Assembly: GCA_946482045.1 (NCBI GenBank)
Contig: CAMLPZ010000005.1
Location: forward strand, 1 to 35,799
Length of the DNA: 35,799 nt
Direction: 5' to 3'
Source: an uncultured Asticcacaulis sp.
GTDB lineage: Bacteria; Pseudomonadota; Alphaproteobacteria; Caulobacterales; Caulobacteraceae
Part shown: piece by piece, positions 24,608 to 32,587 of the stretch
Numbering within the stretch: the first letter of the stretch is position 1
Layout: the number at the start of each line of letters is the position of its first letter
Made by a program: the position numbers and the translations under genes
Notes under the pieces: generated by a model
The model's input: the letters and a program-made list of their open reading frames with translations, nothing else
The model's database searches: none
Told to the model about the DNA's origin: nothing

Positions 24608-24961
24608 ATGGATAGTTCCGCTCCACGCGCCAGGATTCTGGTCGTCGCCCCCAATGCAGACCTGATGCATTCGCTCGCCTTCATGCTGAAGGCCGAAGGT
24701 TTTGACGTCGACACCCGCTCGCACTGGCAGTTGGGAGACGACATTGGCTCGAGTCAGGTCATGATCATCGACCACGGCAGCTTTCCAAGAGGTTTTCGCG
24801 ACAACGGCGTACTGGAACGGCTTGGCGCGAAACTGGTCGTTCTGGCAAGTCGTCCGACCGTGCCTCCCGGGCTCGAACGCGCGATCCTGGTTCGAAAGCC
24901 CCTGCTTAACCATGACCTGGCCAACGCCCTGCATGCCGCGCTGGCGACGCCGACTACGTAG
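24608..24961 (+). CDS. FixT-like single-domain pseudo-receiver
   Basis: The 117-residue protein folds like a receiver on inspection: strand ILVVA, helix LAFMLKAEG, strand VMIIDHGS with Asp55 at the phosphoacceptor site, strand LVVLAS with Ser81, and RKP with Lys97. The acidic pair that binds Mg2+ is replaced by Ala14-Pro15, so phosphorylation is unlikely. Its position beside fixLJ and its FNR/FixK box match Caulobacter FixT, a receiver-like protein that inhibits FixL. Caulobacter FixT carries an Fe-S cluster on cysteines, but this protein has no cysteine at all. Function as a FixL inhibitor is therefore inference. No ribosome site is evident; translation may be leaderless. Confidence 0.75.
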   Translation: MDSSAPRARILVVAPNADLMHSLAFMLKAEGFDVDTRSHWQLGDDIGSSQVMIIDHGSFPRGFRDNGVLERLGAKLVVLASRPTVPPGLERAILVRKPLLNHDLANALHAALATPTT

Positions 24962-24971
24962 CAATACGTAG
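24954..24971 (+). promoter_or_regulatory. Tandem FixJ-type sites before fixK
   Basis: TACGTAG occurs twice, ten bases apart (24955-24961 and 24965-24971), overlapping the stop of the FixT-like gene. Known FixJ sites contain GTA(A/C)GTAG-like sequence, and one helical turn suits a dimer. The fixK ATG is 75 bases downstream and no FNR/FixK box lies between, so fixK appears to be under FixJ. Confidence 0.55.
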
Positions 24972-25045
24972 GGATAAAACCGAATTTCGCGCACACCGGA
25001 TTCGCGCAAAAAGTGCTGTCGACAAACGGTTTCACGGAGTGCCCC

Positions 25046-25681
25046 ATGTTCGACGCCATGCCCATAATTGTTAAGCCCACCAGCCACGGCGCCGCTTTCG
25101 GCCACGTTACCGGCAACCCAACCCTTACCTTTACGCCCGGAGCAGAGATCTATGCCGAAGGCGACAAGGCCGGCGGACTTTTTCAGGTGGTGTTCGGCGT
25201 CGTACGCACCTATCGCCTGCTGGCCGATGGCCGGCGCCAGATTTGCGCTTTTCACATGCCGGGTGAGGTCTTTGGCTTCGAATCTGGCACGGAACGCCAC
25301 TTCTTCGCGGATGCCGTAAGCGCCGTTGGCCTGGAGGTCCTGCGTCCGAGCAGTGAAACCGATCTGTCGCGCGAACTCCTGGCCCTGGCCCTCAGGTCCC
25401 TAAGCCGCGCCCATGACCATTTGCTGACGCTCGGCCGCACCGATGCTTTAGGCCGCGTCGCCGGCTTTCTGCTGGAAATGGCCGAGCGTCAGGACGTTCA
25501 CGGCCACAGTCCTATCGAACTGCTCATGTCGCGGACCGACATTGCCGACTATCTTGGCCTGACGATCGAAACCGTATCACGTGTGCTGACAAAGCTGAAA
25601 ACGGAACGCATCATTCGCCTTATGTCCTCGCGCCAGATCGAGGTCCTGCGCTGGGAAGCCCTGGAAAATCTGACAAGCTAA
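25046..25681 (+). CDS. fixK: Crp/Fnr-family regulator FixK
   Basis: The 211-residue regulator has a cyclic-nucleotide-type barrel (about 28-115), a dimer helix (115-148) and a C-terminal helix-turn-helix. The recognition helix holds E175-T-V-S178-R179, the FNR-type E-x-x-S-R that reads TTGAT half-sites, fitting the boxes of this window. It lacks the N-terminal cysteine cluster of FNR and has only one cysteine (Cys67), so it should not sense oxygen itself but respond through its amount, as FixK does. ATG at 25046 has GGAG six bases upstream; an earlier GTG at 25013 is less likely. A RIME-like repeat follows two bases after the stop. Confidence 0.9.
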   Translation: MFDAMPIIVKPTSHGAAFGHVTGNPTLTFTPGAEIYAEGDKAGGLFQVVFGVVRTYRLLADGRRQICAFHMPGEVFGFESGTERHFFADAVSAVGLEVLRPSSETDLSRELLALALRSLSRAHDHLLTLGRTDALGRVAGFLLEMAERQDVHGHSPIELLMSRTDIADYLGLTIETVSRVLTKLKTERIIRLMSSRQIEVLRWEALENLTS

Positions 25682-25682
25682 G

Positions 25683-25782
25683 AGCGATATGGCGAAAAGT
25701 GCCAGCGGTTTTCGCCAAAATATCGCGACAAAGCAAGAACTTAGATCGGAATGGTGTTTCCATCTAAACCCGTCCCGATCTA
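25683..25782. repeat. RIME-like composite palindromic element, copy 2
   Basis: The first palindrome has left arm AGCGATATGGCGAAAA (25683-25698), spacer GTGCCAGCGG, and right arm TTTTCGCC...ATATCGC with three extra bases (25709-25726). After a short linker a second imperfect palindrome begins TAGATCGG (25742-25749) and ends CCGATCTA (25775-25782). Two palindromes joined by an ACAAAG-type linker is the layout of Rhizobiales RIME elements. The first palindrome recurs alone and inverted at 22080. Placed directly after fixK, it can also fold at the end of the message. Confidence 0.8.
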
Positions 25783-25831
25783 GCATTTTCCGGCCGCCCC
25801 CTCTATTCCAAGCCGGCCGAGATAAAGATCC

Positions 25832-25864
25832 AGCGCCAGCCGTTCCCGCGGCTGGCGCTTCCTT
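25832..25864. terminator. Terminator between fixK and hemN
   Basis: A perfect 11-bp stem (AGCGCCAGCCG / CGGCTGGCGCT) with a 6-base loop lies between converging genes. TCCTT follows on the plus strand and CTTTATC on the minus strand, so it may serve both. Confidence 0.75.
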
Positions 25865-27239
25865 ATGCTACGCGTGAATACCGGTGCCCGTCCGCCGGGC
25901 CGCGGGCATACTGGTCAAATACCGCCGCGACCGAGCGAACCAGCATCTTCAGCGGCGCGTCGAACCTTACCGTCCGATGCGCCACAGTTACCAGACCGGC
26001 GGCGGTGAATTCCTGGAGCGCCGCGACGTCCTCATCGAGATAATCCTCAGGCAGGCCGTGACGACGGAGAATCGCCGCGATGTCGGCCTCGAAGTAACAC
26101 ATCAGGCTGGCGATCACTTCGCGGCGCACGGCATCGTCTCCGCGATAGCTCCAGCCACGCACGGTTGGCAGTTTTCCACCGGCGACGAGGTTGCGATAGC
26201 TTGTCGCCTGCGGAATGTTCTGGGCGATCCCCTGATCCAGTTCGCTGATCGATGAAGCGCCGAATGCGATCAGCCGATCGTTCGGCAGGTCCGTATAACC
26301 CATGAAATTGCGGCGCAGGGTCCTCGTCGCCAACGCCTTCGCTAGCCCGTCCGTGGGCTTTGCGAAGTGATCGATGCCGACCGCAACATAGCCCGTAGCC
26401 GCCAGTTGTGTGTCGATCTGCAAATATTGCAGCGCCTTTTCGCTTAAATCCGGCAAAGCCTTCTCATCGAGCAGGCGCTGGTGCTTTTTTACCCAAGGTA
26501 CATGCGCGTACGAAAAGGCGCTGATGCGTTGGGGATCGAGGCGCATGACGTCGTCAAGCGTGCGTTGCAGGCTTTTCGACGTTTGATGCGGCAAGCCGTA
26601 GACCAGGTCGATACCGAGTGAAGTCAGGCCCTGGCCACGCAGCGTGTCCATGGAGGCCAGGATCATCTCCATAGGCTGAACACGGTTGATCGCCGCCTGG
26701 ACTTCGGCCTGCGTGTCCTGGATACCGAGATTGACGCGGTTAAACCCCAGATGACCGTAGATATGCGCTTTTTCCTTGGTGACGCGCCGCGGGTCGAGTT
26801 CGATCGACACCTCCGCTTCCGGTGTGACGTCGAAAGCCATGTTCAAGGCGGAGAACAGGCGCATCATCGTCCCGGGCAGGAGAATCCCCGGCGAACCGCC
26901 GCCAAAGTGCAGGGAATGGACCTTGGGCCGGAAACCGAGCACCGTGCTCACGAGGCCGATCTCGTGGATCAGACTTTCGACGTAAGCTTCAATAGGCTCA
27001 TAGTGGCGGGTTATCTGGGTATTACAACCGCAGAACCAGCACATCTGCTCGCAAAATGGGACATGAATGTACAGTGCCACGCTGCTGTCACGCGGCAACG
27101 CGGCCAGCCAGTCAGCATAGGTGTCGGCGCCCAGCACGCCGAAATGGTGTGCCGAAGGATAGCTGGTATAGCGCGGGGCCTCCTTGCCCAACCATTTCAA
27201 CTGGTCAATATCCTGCCAGGATTTCGCGATGGACATCAT
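25863..27239 (-). CDS. hemN: Oxygen-independent coproporphyrinogen III dehydrogenase HemN
   Basis: The 458-residue radical-SAM enzyme converts coproporphyrinogen III to protoporphyrinogen IX without oxygen, in the cytoplasm. The cluster motif is HVPFCEQMCWFCGC, with Cys63, Cys67 and Cys70 binding the 4Fe-4S cluster and the family-typical Cys72. The GGGSPGIL segment for SAM binding follows, and length is that of true HemN rather than the shorter HemW. ATG at 27239 (or the next codon, also ATG) has AAGGA upstream. It follows ccoI by eight bases, so haem synthesis is tied to the oxidase operon. Confidence 0.94.
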   Translation of the reverse strand: MMSIAKSWQDIDQLKWLGKEAPRYTSYPSAHHFGVLGADTYADWLAALPRDSSVALYIHVPFCEQMCWFCGCNTQITRHYEPIEAYVESLIHEIGLVSTVLGFRPKVHSLHFGGGSPGILLPGTMMRLFSALNMAFDVTPEAEVSIELDPRRVTKEKAHIYGHLGFNRVNLGIQDTQAEVQAAINRVQPMEMILASMDTLRGQGLTSLGIDLVYGLPHQTSKSLQRTLDDVMRLDPQRISAFSYAHVPWVKKHQRLLDEKALPDLSEKALQYLQIDTQLAATGYVAVGIDHFAKPTDGLAKALATRTLRRNFMGYTDLPNDRLIAFGASSISELDQGIAQNIPQATSYRNLVAGGKLPTVRGWSYRGDDAVRREVIASLMCYFEADIAAILRRHGLPEDYLDEDVAALQEFTAAGLVTVAHRTVRFDAPLKMLVRSVAAVFDQYARGPADGHRYSRVA

Positions 27240-27247
27240 TTAAGTCC

Positions 27248-29437
27248 TTACTTTCTAGGCTTTTTTAGGCGCAGTGAGTTGAGAACGACCACCAGGGACG
27301 ACGACGACATGGCGATGGCGGCGATCAGCGGTGTCACGCCCCCGAGTACGGCGGCCGGAACGGCGATCAGATTGTAGGCGAGCGAGACGGTGAAGTTCTG
27401 CAGGACAAGGGTACGTGTACGACACGCGACATCGATGGCCGTCACCACCGGCGCCAAGCCGTCGCCGCGATAGACGAAGTCGGCCGCGTTCTGGGTGATG
27501 TCCATGCCGCTGGAAGGCGACATCGATACAGTCGCGGCCGTCAGCGCCGCTGCGTCGTTCAGGCCATCGCCGACCATCAGGACCTTGCGCCCCTGTGCGC
27601 GCATTTCCTCGACGGCGCGGACCTTGTCGACCGGGCTCAAACCTGCCCGCACATCGCCAATGCCCAGCCGTGCGCCCAGGGCTTCAGCCACCGAGCGGCG
27701 GTCGCCGGACAGCATGACCACCTTGAGGCCGCGTGCCTTCAAGTCCGCGATCGTGTCTTCGGCATCGGTGCGTTCAATGTCCGCGAAAACGAGCCGGACC
27801 GGATCATTGTCCGCCCGGCGGAACCACAGTTCGATCTGACGATCCGCCGCCGACGCCACGCCCAACCATCCGGCGCGGCCAAGCTGGACCGTTTGGCCCT
27901 GATGAAGCGCCCGCAGGCCGTCGCCGGGATGATCTTCGACAACGACGTCCGGCAGGGGGCCGAAGCACTCGGCGGCGGCAATCGCCTGCGAAAGGGGATG
28001 GCGGCTCTTGCTGGCGATGGCAACGGCCAGGCGACGGTCGGGTTCGTCGAGATCGTGCGGGTTGAGCCAACGCGGCTGGCCGCTGGTCAGGGTGCCTGTC
28101 TTGTCGAACACCACCGTGTCCACGGTCGCGAGGGCTTCCAGCCCCTTGCCCGACTTCAGCAATATCCCGCGCGCGAACAGGTGCGACGAGGCCAAGACAT
28201 GGACAACCGGCACGGCCAGGCCGAGCGCGCATGGGCAGGTGATGATCAGCACCGCCATGGCCTTGAGCAAGGCGTCCTCCCACATGGCACCCTGGCCGGT
28301 GAACATGCGAAATGCGATCCAGCCAGCAAAGGTCGCCAGCGCCAGGATGTGGACGACCGGCGCGTACAGGCCGGCGACACGGTCGGCGAAGCGGACATAG
28401 GCGCTTTGCGACTGTTCGGCCTTTTCCATCAGGGCGACGATTTCCGACAACAGGCTGTTGTCAGCGGCGGCACTCACCCGGACCTCGAGCGGCGCCGACT
28501 GGTTGATCATGCCGGCATAGAGCTTTTCGCCCGGTTCGATGGCGCGCGGCAGGGTTTCGCCGGTAACCAGGCGGGTATCAATGTCGGAACGGCCCGCGAT
28601 GACAATGCCGTCCGCGGCGATCTTCTCGCCGGCGCTCACGACCAGGACGTCGCCCGGCCGGATATCGCGGATGCGCAGCGCGGCCACCTGCCCGTCCTTC
28701 ACCACGCGCGCCGTGCCTTCAAGCATGGCCAGAAGGCCTTGCGCCGCCTCACGTGCCTTGCCGCGCGCCTTGAGGTCGAGGTAGCGGCCGATCAGCAGGA
28801 AGAAGAGCAGCATGATCGAGGCGTCGAAATAAACGTAGCGGCCGTGGCGAATGGTCTCGAACAGCGACAAGGCATTGGCCAGCAGCACGGCCAGCGAGAT
28901 CGGCACGTCCATGTTGGTACGACCGGCCCTCAGCGCCGACAGGGCCGAACGGAAGAAGGGCTGCCCGCAGTAGAGCGTCGCCGGCATGGCGATCAGCCCC
29001 ATGAACCAGTGCATCAGGTCGCGCGACGGCCCCTCCAGGTCGCGTGAGAACCACAGGGCGTCAGCGAAAAGCATGATGGCTGCCGTCGCGAAGGCCGACA
29101 CCGCCAGATAGGTGAGAAGCGCGCGTTCCTCGGCCTTTGCCTGCGTCGCGCGGCTGTCCGGATCGAAGGGCGCGACGTGGAAGCCCAGCGCCTCGATCTC
29201 TTCGGCGAAATCATTGGCGGGATCGGCGGCGGGATCAGCGGCGGCCTCCTTCGGCCAACTAACACGCAGCCGCTGGGTGGAGAAATTGATGCGCGCCTCG
29301 ACGCCGGGATGGGCGCACAGGGCCTGTTCGATCTTCCACGCGCAACTGGCGCAGCGCATGCCTTCGACCTGCATGTAGAGCGACCTGCGGTCGTCTTCAT
29401 CGCGCGTGAAACAGGAAAAGTCGACGGCGGCCGTCAT
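27248..29437 (-). CDS. ccoI: Copper P1B-type ATPase CcoI/FixI for cbb3 assembly
   Basis: The 729-residue inner-membrane pump exports copper for insertion in the binuclear centre of the cbb3 oxidase. It has one N-terminal metal-binding domain (MRCASCAW, Cys29 and Cys32), about eight helices, a CPC motif in TCPCALG (about residue 400), DKTGTLT and the hinge GDGLNDAAAL. The N-terminal region before the metal site also holds a further Cys9. The start overlaps the ccoS stop (ATGA), and hemN follows at eight bases. Placement in the ccoGHIS set separates it from detoxifying CopA pumps. Confidence 0.95.
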   Translation of the reverse strand: MTAAVDFSCFTRDEDDRRSLYMQVEGMRCASCAWKIEQALCAHPGVEARINFSTQRLRVSWPKEAAADPAADPANDFAEEIEALGFHVAPFDPDSRATQAKAEERALLTYLAVSAFATAAIMLFADALWFSRDLEGPSRDLMHWFMGLIAMPATLYCGQPFFRSALSALRAGRTNMDVPISLAVLLANALSLFETIRHGRYVYFDASIMLLFFLLIGRYLDLKARGKAREAAQGLLAMLEGTARVVKDGQVAALRIRDIRPGDVLVVSAGEKIAADGIVIAGRSDIDTRLVTGETLPRAIEPGEKLYAGMINQSAPLEVRVSAAADNSLLSEIVALMEKAEQSQSAYVRFADRVAGLYAPVVHILALATFAGWIAFRMFTGQGAMWEDALLKAMAVLIITCPCALGLAVPVVHVLASSHLFARGILLKSGKGLEALATVDTVVFDKTGTLTSGQPRWLNPHDLDEPDRRLAVAIASKSRHPLSQAIAAAECFGPLPDVVVEDHPGDGLRALHQGQTVQLGRAGWLGVASAADRQIELWFRRADNDPVRLVFADIERTDAEDTIADLKARGLKVVMLSGDRRSVAEALGARLGIGDVRAGLSPVDKVRAVEEMRAQGRKVLMVGDGLNDAAALTAATVSMSPSSGMDITQNAADFVYRGDGLAPVVTAIDVACRTRTLVLQNFTVSLAYNLIAVPAAVLGGVTPLIAAIAMSSSSLVVVLNSLRLKKPRK

Positions 29438-29583
29438 TGGTCGTCCTCATCCGGCTTGAGAATACGTGCGGCCTGGCCGTCCATGTCCTCGTACTGGCCA
29501 CTGTTAAGCGCCCATAAAAGCCCGCCGAGCCCTGCCAGGCCGAGGAAGAATGCCAGTGGAATGAGAACGAGAAAAATGGCCAC
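29434..29583 (-). CDS. ccoS: Cbb3 oxidase maturation protein CcoS
   Basis: A 49-residue frame starts at GTG 29583, four codons' worth of bases after nothing but the ccoH stop (TAG GTC GTG), and reads VAIFLVLIPLAFFLGLAGLG with one membrane helix, then a short tail with GQYEDMDG and RILKPDEDDQ. This is the CcoS pattern (hydrophobic helix followed by Q-Y/F-D/E-D). Its stop overlaps the ccoI start by four bases. CcoS is needed for cofactor insertion in the oxidase. The gene is short and easily missed. Confidence 0.88.
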   Translation of the reverse strand: MAIFLVLIPLAFFLGLAGLGGLLWALNSGQYEDMDGQAARILKPDEDDQ

Positions 29584-29586
29584 GAC

Positions 29587-30090
29587 CTAGTCCACCATGA
29601 TCTCGGTCACGGACTGGTATTCGCGGCCGCGCAGTTGGGCGGTGACGTGGACCGTCCAGCGCCCCTTCGACGGCAGCGGCGCATCAGCCGCATAGACGCC
29701 CGGCCCCACCGGATGGAGATCAAAGCTGCGGTCATTCGCCTTGACGGCCGGATGAACCAGCCAGGCACGCGCCTGCGCCTGTTCAATGGCGTCGCCACGG
29801 CTGTCACGCAGGCGGAACACGACCTGGCCCTTGTCGTAGACCGTCTCCGATTGCCAGCCCAGCACATCCTGCGCCGCCGCCTTGTTGAGCGTCTCATTGT
29901 ACGCCAGTCCCTTGGCATAGGCTTCGCCTGTCACTTCATTGGGCGGATTGCGGAAAGCAATGACGACGAAGACGATAAAGGCCGACATGAAGGTGAGATA
30001 GAAGGCCACGATGACCCAGGGCACAATTCGGCCGCGCCGGCGGTCAATCTCATCCTGCGATAATTCAGGGTTTGATGAAGTAACTGGCAT
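29587..30090 (-). CDS. ccoH: Cbb3 assembly protein CcoH/FixH
   Basis: The 167-residue protein has one membrane helix (about 23-46, WVIVAFYLTFMSAFIVFVVI) with a large periplasmic domain containing the FixH pattern (GLAYNETL...GW...VYDKGQ). CcoH helps assemble the oxidase core. It overlaps the end of ccoG by 26 bases, and its stop precedes the ccoS start by three bases, so ccoGHSI is one translational series. Confidence 0.9.
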   Translation of the reverse strand: MPVTSSNPELSQDEIDRRRGRIVPWVIVAFYLTFMSAFIVFVVIAFRNPPNEVTGEAYAKGLAYNETLNKAAAQDVLGWQSETVYDKGQVVFRLRDSRGDAIEQAQARAWLVHPAVKANDRSFDLHPVGPGVYAADAPLPSKGRWTVHVTAQLRGREYQSVTEIMVD

Positions 30091-31477
30091 GCCGGGCCGC
30101 CTTTCCTGTGGTGGGGTCGGTAAGGGTGAAGGTTACAGGGGTGCGGCCTGGATCGCTGGCGGCCGTGATCAGTTGGACGCGGAACTCACCGACGCTGTTG
30201 GCGGGCACGGTCAGGGACTGCACAGGCGTGTCTCCGGCCGCCAGAAGCGCGATGGCCTTTAAAGGAACGCCAGTGACGCTGACGCGATAGGTGCGATCGG
30301 AGTGCGTCTTGTTGAGCACTTTCAGCTGGTAATTGTTGCGGATATCTCCGCTCGACAGGCGGACATAAAGCGGCGAGCGGTTGTGGATCACGTTGAGATC
30401 GGTTTCGGTGCGCATCAAGACGGCACCCAGCATCAGTGCGCCGACAAGCGAGATGATGGCGCCGTAAAAGACAGTGCGCGTCCGGATCCAGCGCATCCTG
30501 CCCTTGGATGGCGGCAGGCCGGCCGAAATTTCGGCGGTGCGGCGTTCCTGGTTGTTTTCGGTATCGTAGTGGATGAGACCGCGCGGCAGCATGACCTTTT
30601 CCATGACCGAATTGCACGCGTCGATGCACAGGCCGCACGATATGCAGTCGAATTGAAGCCCGTTGCGGATATCGATTCCCATCGGACAGACGACGACGCA
30701 GGAATCACAGTCGATGCAATGTCCTCGTCCCTCCCAGCTCGCGCCCTTTTTGTGGTGGGCGCGCGGCTCCCCACGTTCATGGGCGTAAGAGATGATCAGC
30801 GTATCGCGGTCAAACATGGCCGACTGGAACCGCGCATATGGACAGGCATATTTGCAGATGTTTTCCCGCGCGAACCCCGCCATGAAATAGGTCGAGAGCG
30901 TCAGCGATACGATCCAGGTCAGGGTCACCACCGGCACATCGAAATGGATCAAATTTTCCAGAAGTGTCGGCGCATCATTGAAATAAAAGACCCACGCGCC
31001 ACCTGTGAGCAAGCCGATCACCAGCCATATCGCGTGGGTGAGACTTTTTTTCCAGATTTTCGCGAATGTCCACGGCCCGTCATCCAGGCGCTTACGGGCA
31101 TTGCGGTCCCCCTGAACGACCTGCTCGACCAGCGTGAAGAGGTCGGTCCAGACCGTCTGCGGACAGGCATAGCCACACCAGGCCCGTCCAAACAGGGACG
31201 TCGCGAAAAACAGGCCGATCGCCGCAAGGACCAGGATGCCGACCAGCAGGTAGACCTCCTGCGGCCAGATTTCGATTCCGAAGAAGTAGCCGCGCTGGCC
31301 GGTCAGGTCGATCAGGATCGCCTGGTCCGGCACGTGCGGCCCGCGGTCATACCTCAGCCACGGCGCCCCGTAGTAGATGCCGAGCAGCCCCGCCATGGCT
31401 GCCCACTTCAGCTTGCGGAAAGGACCGGAGACGCGGCGCGGATAAACCTTTGCCGCTTTTTCGAACAATTGAACCAT
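30065..31477 (-). CDS. ccoG: Cbb3 assembly iron-sulfur protein CcoG/FixG (RdxA)
   Basis: The 470-residue membrane protein has about five helices, the CGYACPQTVW motif near the second helix, and a ferredoxin-like domain with two 4Fe-4S motifs (CIDCDSCVVVCP and CISCGLCIDACN). A C-terminal Ig-like domain follows. CcoG is proposed to reduce Cu(II) for the oxidase. ATG at 31477 is preferred to a TTG at 31495 because the FNR/FixK box predicts a start of transcription at about 31504. Neither has a good ribosome site. This gene begins the second half of the oxidase series after a 77-base gap with its own box. Confidence 0.93.
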   Translation of the reverse strand: MVQLFEKAAKVYPRRVSGPFRKLKWAAMAGLLGIYYGAPWLRYDRGPHVPDQAILIDLTGQRGYFFGIEIWPQEVYLLVGILVLAAIGLFFATSLFGRAWCGYACPQTVWTDLFTLVEQVVQGDRNARKRLDDGPWTFAKIWKKSLTHAIWLVIGLLTGGAWVFYFNDAPTLLENLIHFDVPVVTLTWIVSLTLSTYFMAGFARENICKYACPYARFQSAMFDRDTLIISYAHERGEPRAHHKKGASWEGRGHCIDCDSCVVVCPMGIDIRNGLQFDCISCGLCIDACNSVMEKVMLPRGLIHYDTENNQERRTAEISAGLPPSKGRMRWIRTRTVFYGAIISLVGALMLGAVLMRTETDLNVIHNRSPLYVRLSSGDIRNNYQLKVLNKTHSDRTYRVSVTGVPLKAIALLAAGDTPVQSLTVPANSVGEFRVQLITAASDPGRTPVTFTLTDPTTGKAARHASYFIKP

Positions 31478-31538
31478 GGGGAGGCAGATACTCAAGATGT
31501 CAGGACACCAGACCTATCGCCAATGGTGTCCTGACACA

Positions 31539-31552
31539 TTGATCCTGATCAA
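31539..31552 (-). promoter_or_regulatory. Internal FNR/FixK box for ccoGHSI-hemN
   Basis: TTGATCCTGATCAA lies between ccoP and ccoG, centred 68.5 bases before the ccoG ATG, with ATAGGT at 29-34 bases from the centre. It gives the assembly genes and hemN a promoter separate from ccoNOQP. Confidence 0.78.
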
Positions 31553-31554
31553 AA

Positions 31555-32445
31555 CTACTCCCCGCCACCAAGGGAATGGACATAGATGGCGACCATCCGT
31601 TGGCTGTCCTTGCCCAGGCGGTGCTTCCAGGCCGGCATGACGCCTGCGCGGGAATTCGTGATCGTCTCGACGACCGATGCTTTGTCGCCCCCATAGAGCC
31701 AGATTGCATCATCCAGCCTGGGTGCGCCCATGGTCCGGTTGCCCTCGCCCGCGGCGCCGTGGCAGGCGGCGCAATTGCTGGCGAATATCGCCTCGCCGGA
31801 CGTCCAAGTGGCGCTCGGGTTCTGCGGCCGGCCATGGCGCATCTGGAGCACATAGGTCGCCACGTCGTTGATCTCTTCCGGCTTTAGAATGCCCTTGCCG
31901 AAGGCCGGCATCATTGTCGCATGCGTGTCCGGTTCGGTCGATCGTGAACCGACCTCGATCGTATGCGCCACCTCGTCGATCGTGCCGCCAAACAGCCAGT
32001 CGTCGTCGTTCAGGTTGGGATACCCCTTGCGGCCCTCGCCACCATTGCCGTGGCAGGCGGCGCAGTTTTCCTTGAACACCACCGCGCCGCCGGCGCGGGC
32101 AAATTCGAACAGGGCCGGATCATTCCTGACCTGCGCGTAAGAGGCATTGTGGAACTTGCTGAGATACTGGCCCTGGCGGGAGACAATCTCACCCTGCTCG
32201 GCCTTGAGCTTGCTGTACTGCGTCCAGCCGAACAGACCCTTGGTATGGCCGCTGATCGTCGGCCAGGCCGGATACACGACCCAGTAGCCGACGCAGAAGA
32301 TGATGCTGATCAGCCAGACGATCAGCCACCAGCGCGGCGCCGGATTGTCGAGTTCCTTCAAGCCGTCCCATTCATGACCAGTCGTCTGGATACCGCTTAC
32401 CTCGTCGACATCGGTTCCCGACGGCTTCCCCTTGTCTTTACTCAT
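31555..32445 (-). CDS. ccoP: Cbb3 oxidase subunit CcoP (dihaem cytochrome c)
   Basis: The 296-residue subunit has one N-terminal membrane helix (about 39-60) and two periplasmic cytochrome c domains with CAACH at Cys128/Cys131/His132 and Cys225/Cys228/His229. It passes electrons from soluble cytochromes to CcoO. ATG at 32445 has GAGGA upstream; an earlier in-frame ATG lies within ccoQ. It overlaps the ccoQ stop by eight bases. Confidence 0.95.
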   Translation of the reverse strand: MSKDKGKPSGTDVDEVSGIQTTGHEWDGLKELDNPAPRWWLIVWLISIIFCVGYWVVYPAWPTISGHTKGLFGWTQYSKLKAEQGEIVSRQGQYLSKFHNASYAQVRNDPALFEFARAGGAVVFKENCAACHGNGGEGRKGYPNLNDDDWLFGGTIDEVAHTIEVGSRSTEPDTHATMMPAFGKGILKPEEINDVATYVLQMRHGRPQNPSATWTSGEAIFASNCAACHGAAGEGNRTMGAPRLDDAIWLYGGDKASVVETITNSRAGVMPAWKHRLGKDSQRMVAIYVHSLGGGE

Positions 32446-32587
32446 GGCTGTTGTCCTCGTTAAGGGGGATGCGTCCATAGCCCTTCAGGCGCTGGCGATT
32501 GGCGGGCCAGAAGGCCCAGATGCAGATCCCGGAAAAGCTGGCCGTAAAGAGCACCAGGATCAGAAGTGCAATGTCCGACTGGCTCAT
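32438..32587 (-). CDS. ccoQ: Cbb3 oxidase subunit CcoQ
   Basis: A 49-residue frame begins [20 protein letters not shown], with a single membrane helix ending in [10 protein letters not shown], then a polar tail. This is the CcoQ/FixQ pattern (helix followed by W-A-F/Y-x-P-x-x-R/K). Its ATG overlaps the ccoO stop (ATGA) and its end overlaps ccoP by eight bases. CcoQ stabilises the association of CcoP with the core. Confidence 0.9.
   Translation of the reverse strand: MSQSDIALLILVLFTASFSGICIWAFWPANRQRLKGYGRIPLNEDNSHE

Noticed and set aside
22080..25782. CRISPR array or insertion sequence around the fix genes
   Set aside because: Only two inverted copies of a short palindrome exist, with no regular spacers and no transposase frame.
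30302..31534. Plus-strand frame of 410 codons opposite ccoG
   Set aside because: GC-rich antisense shadow of a well-conserved iron-sulfur protein gene.
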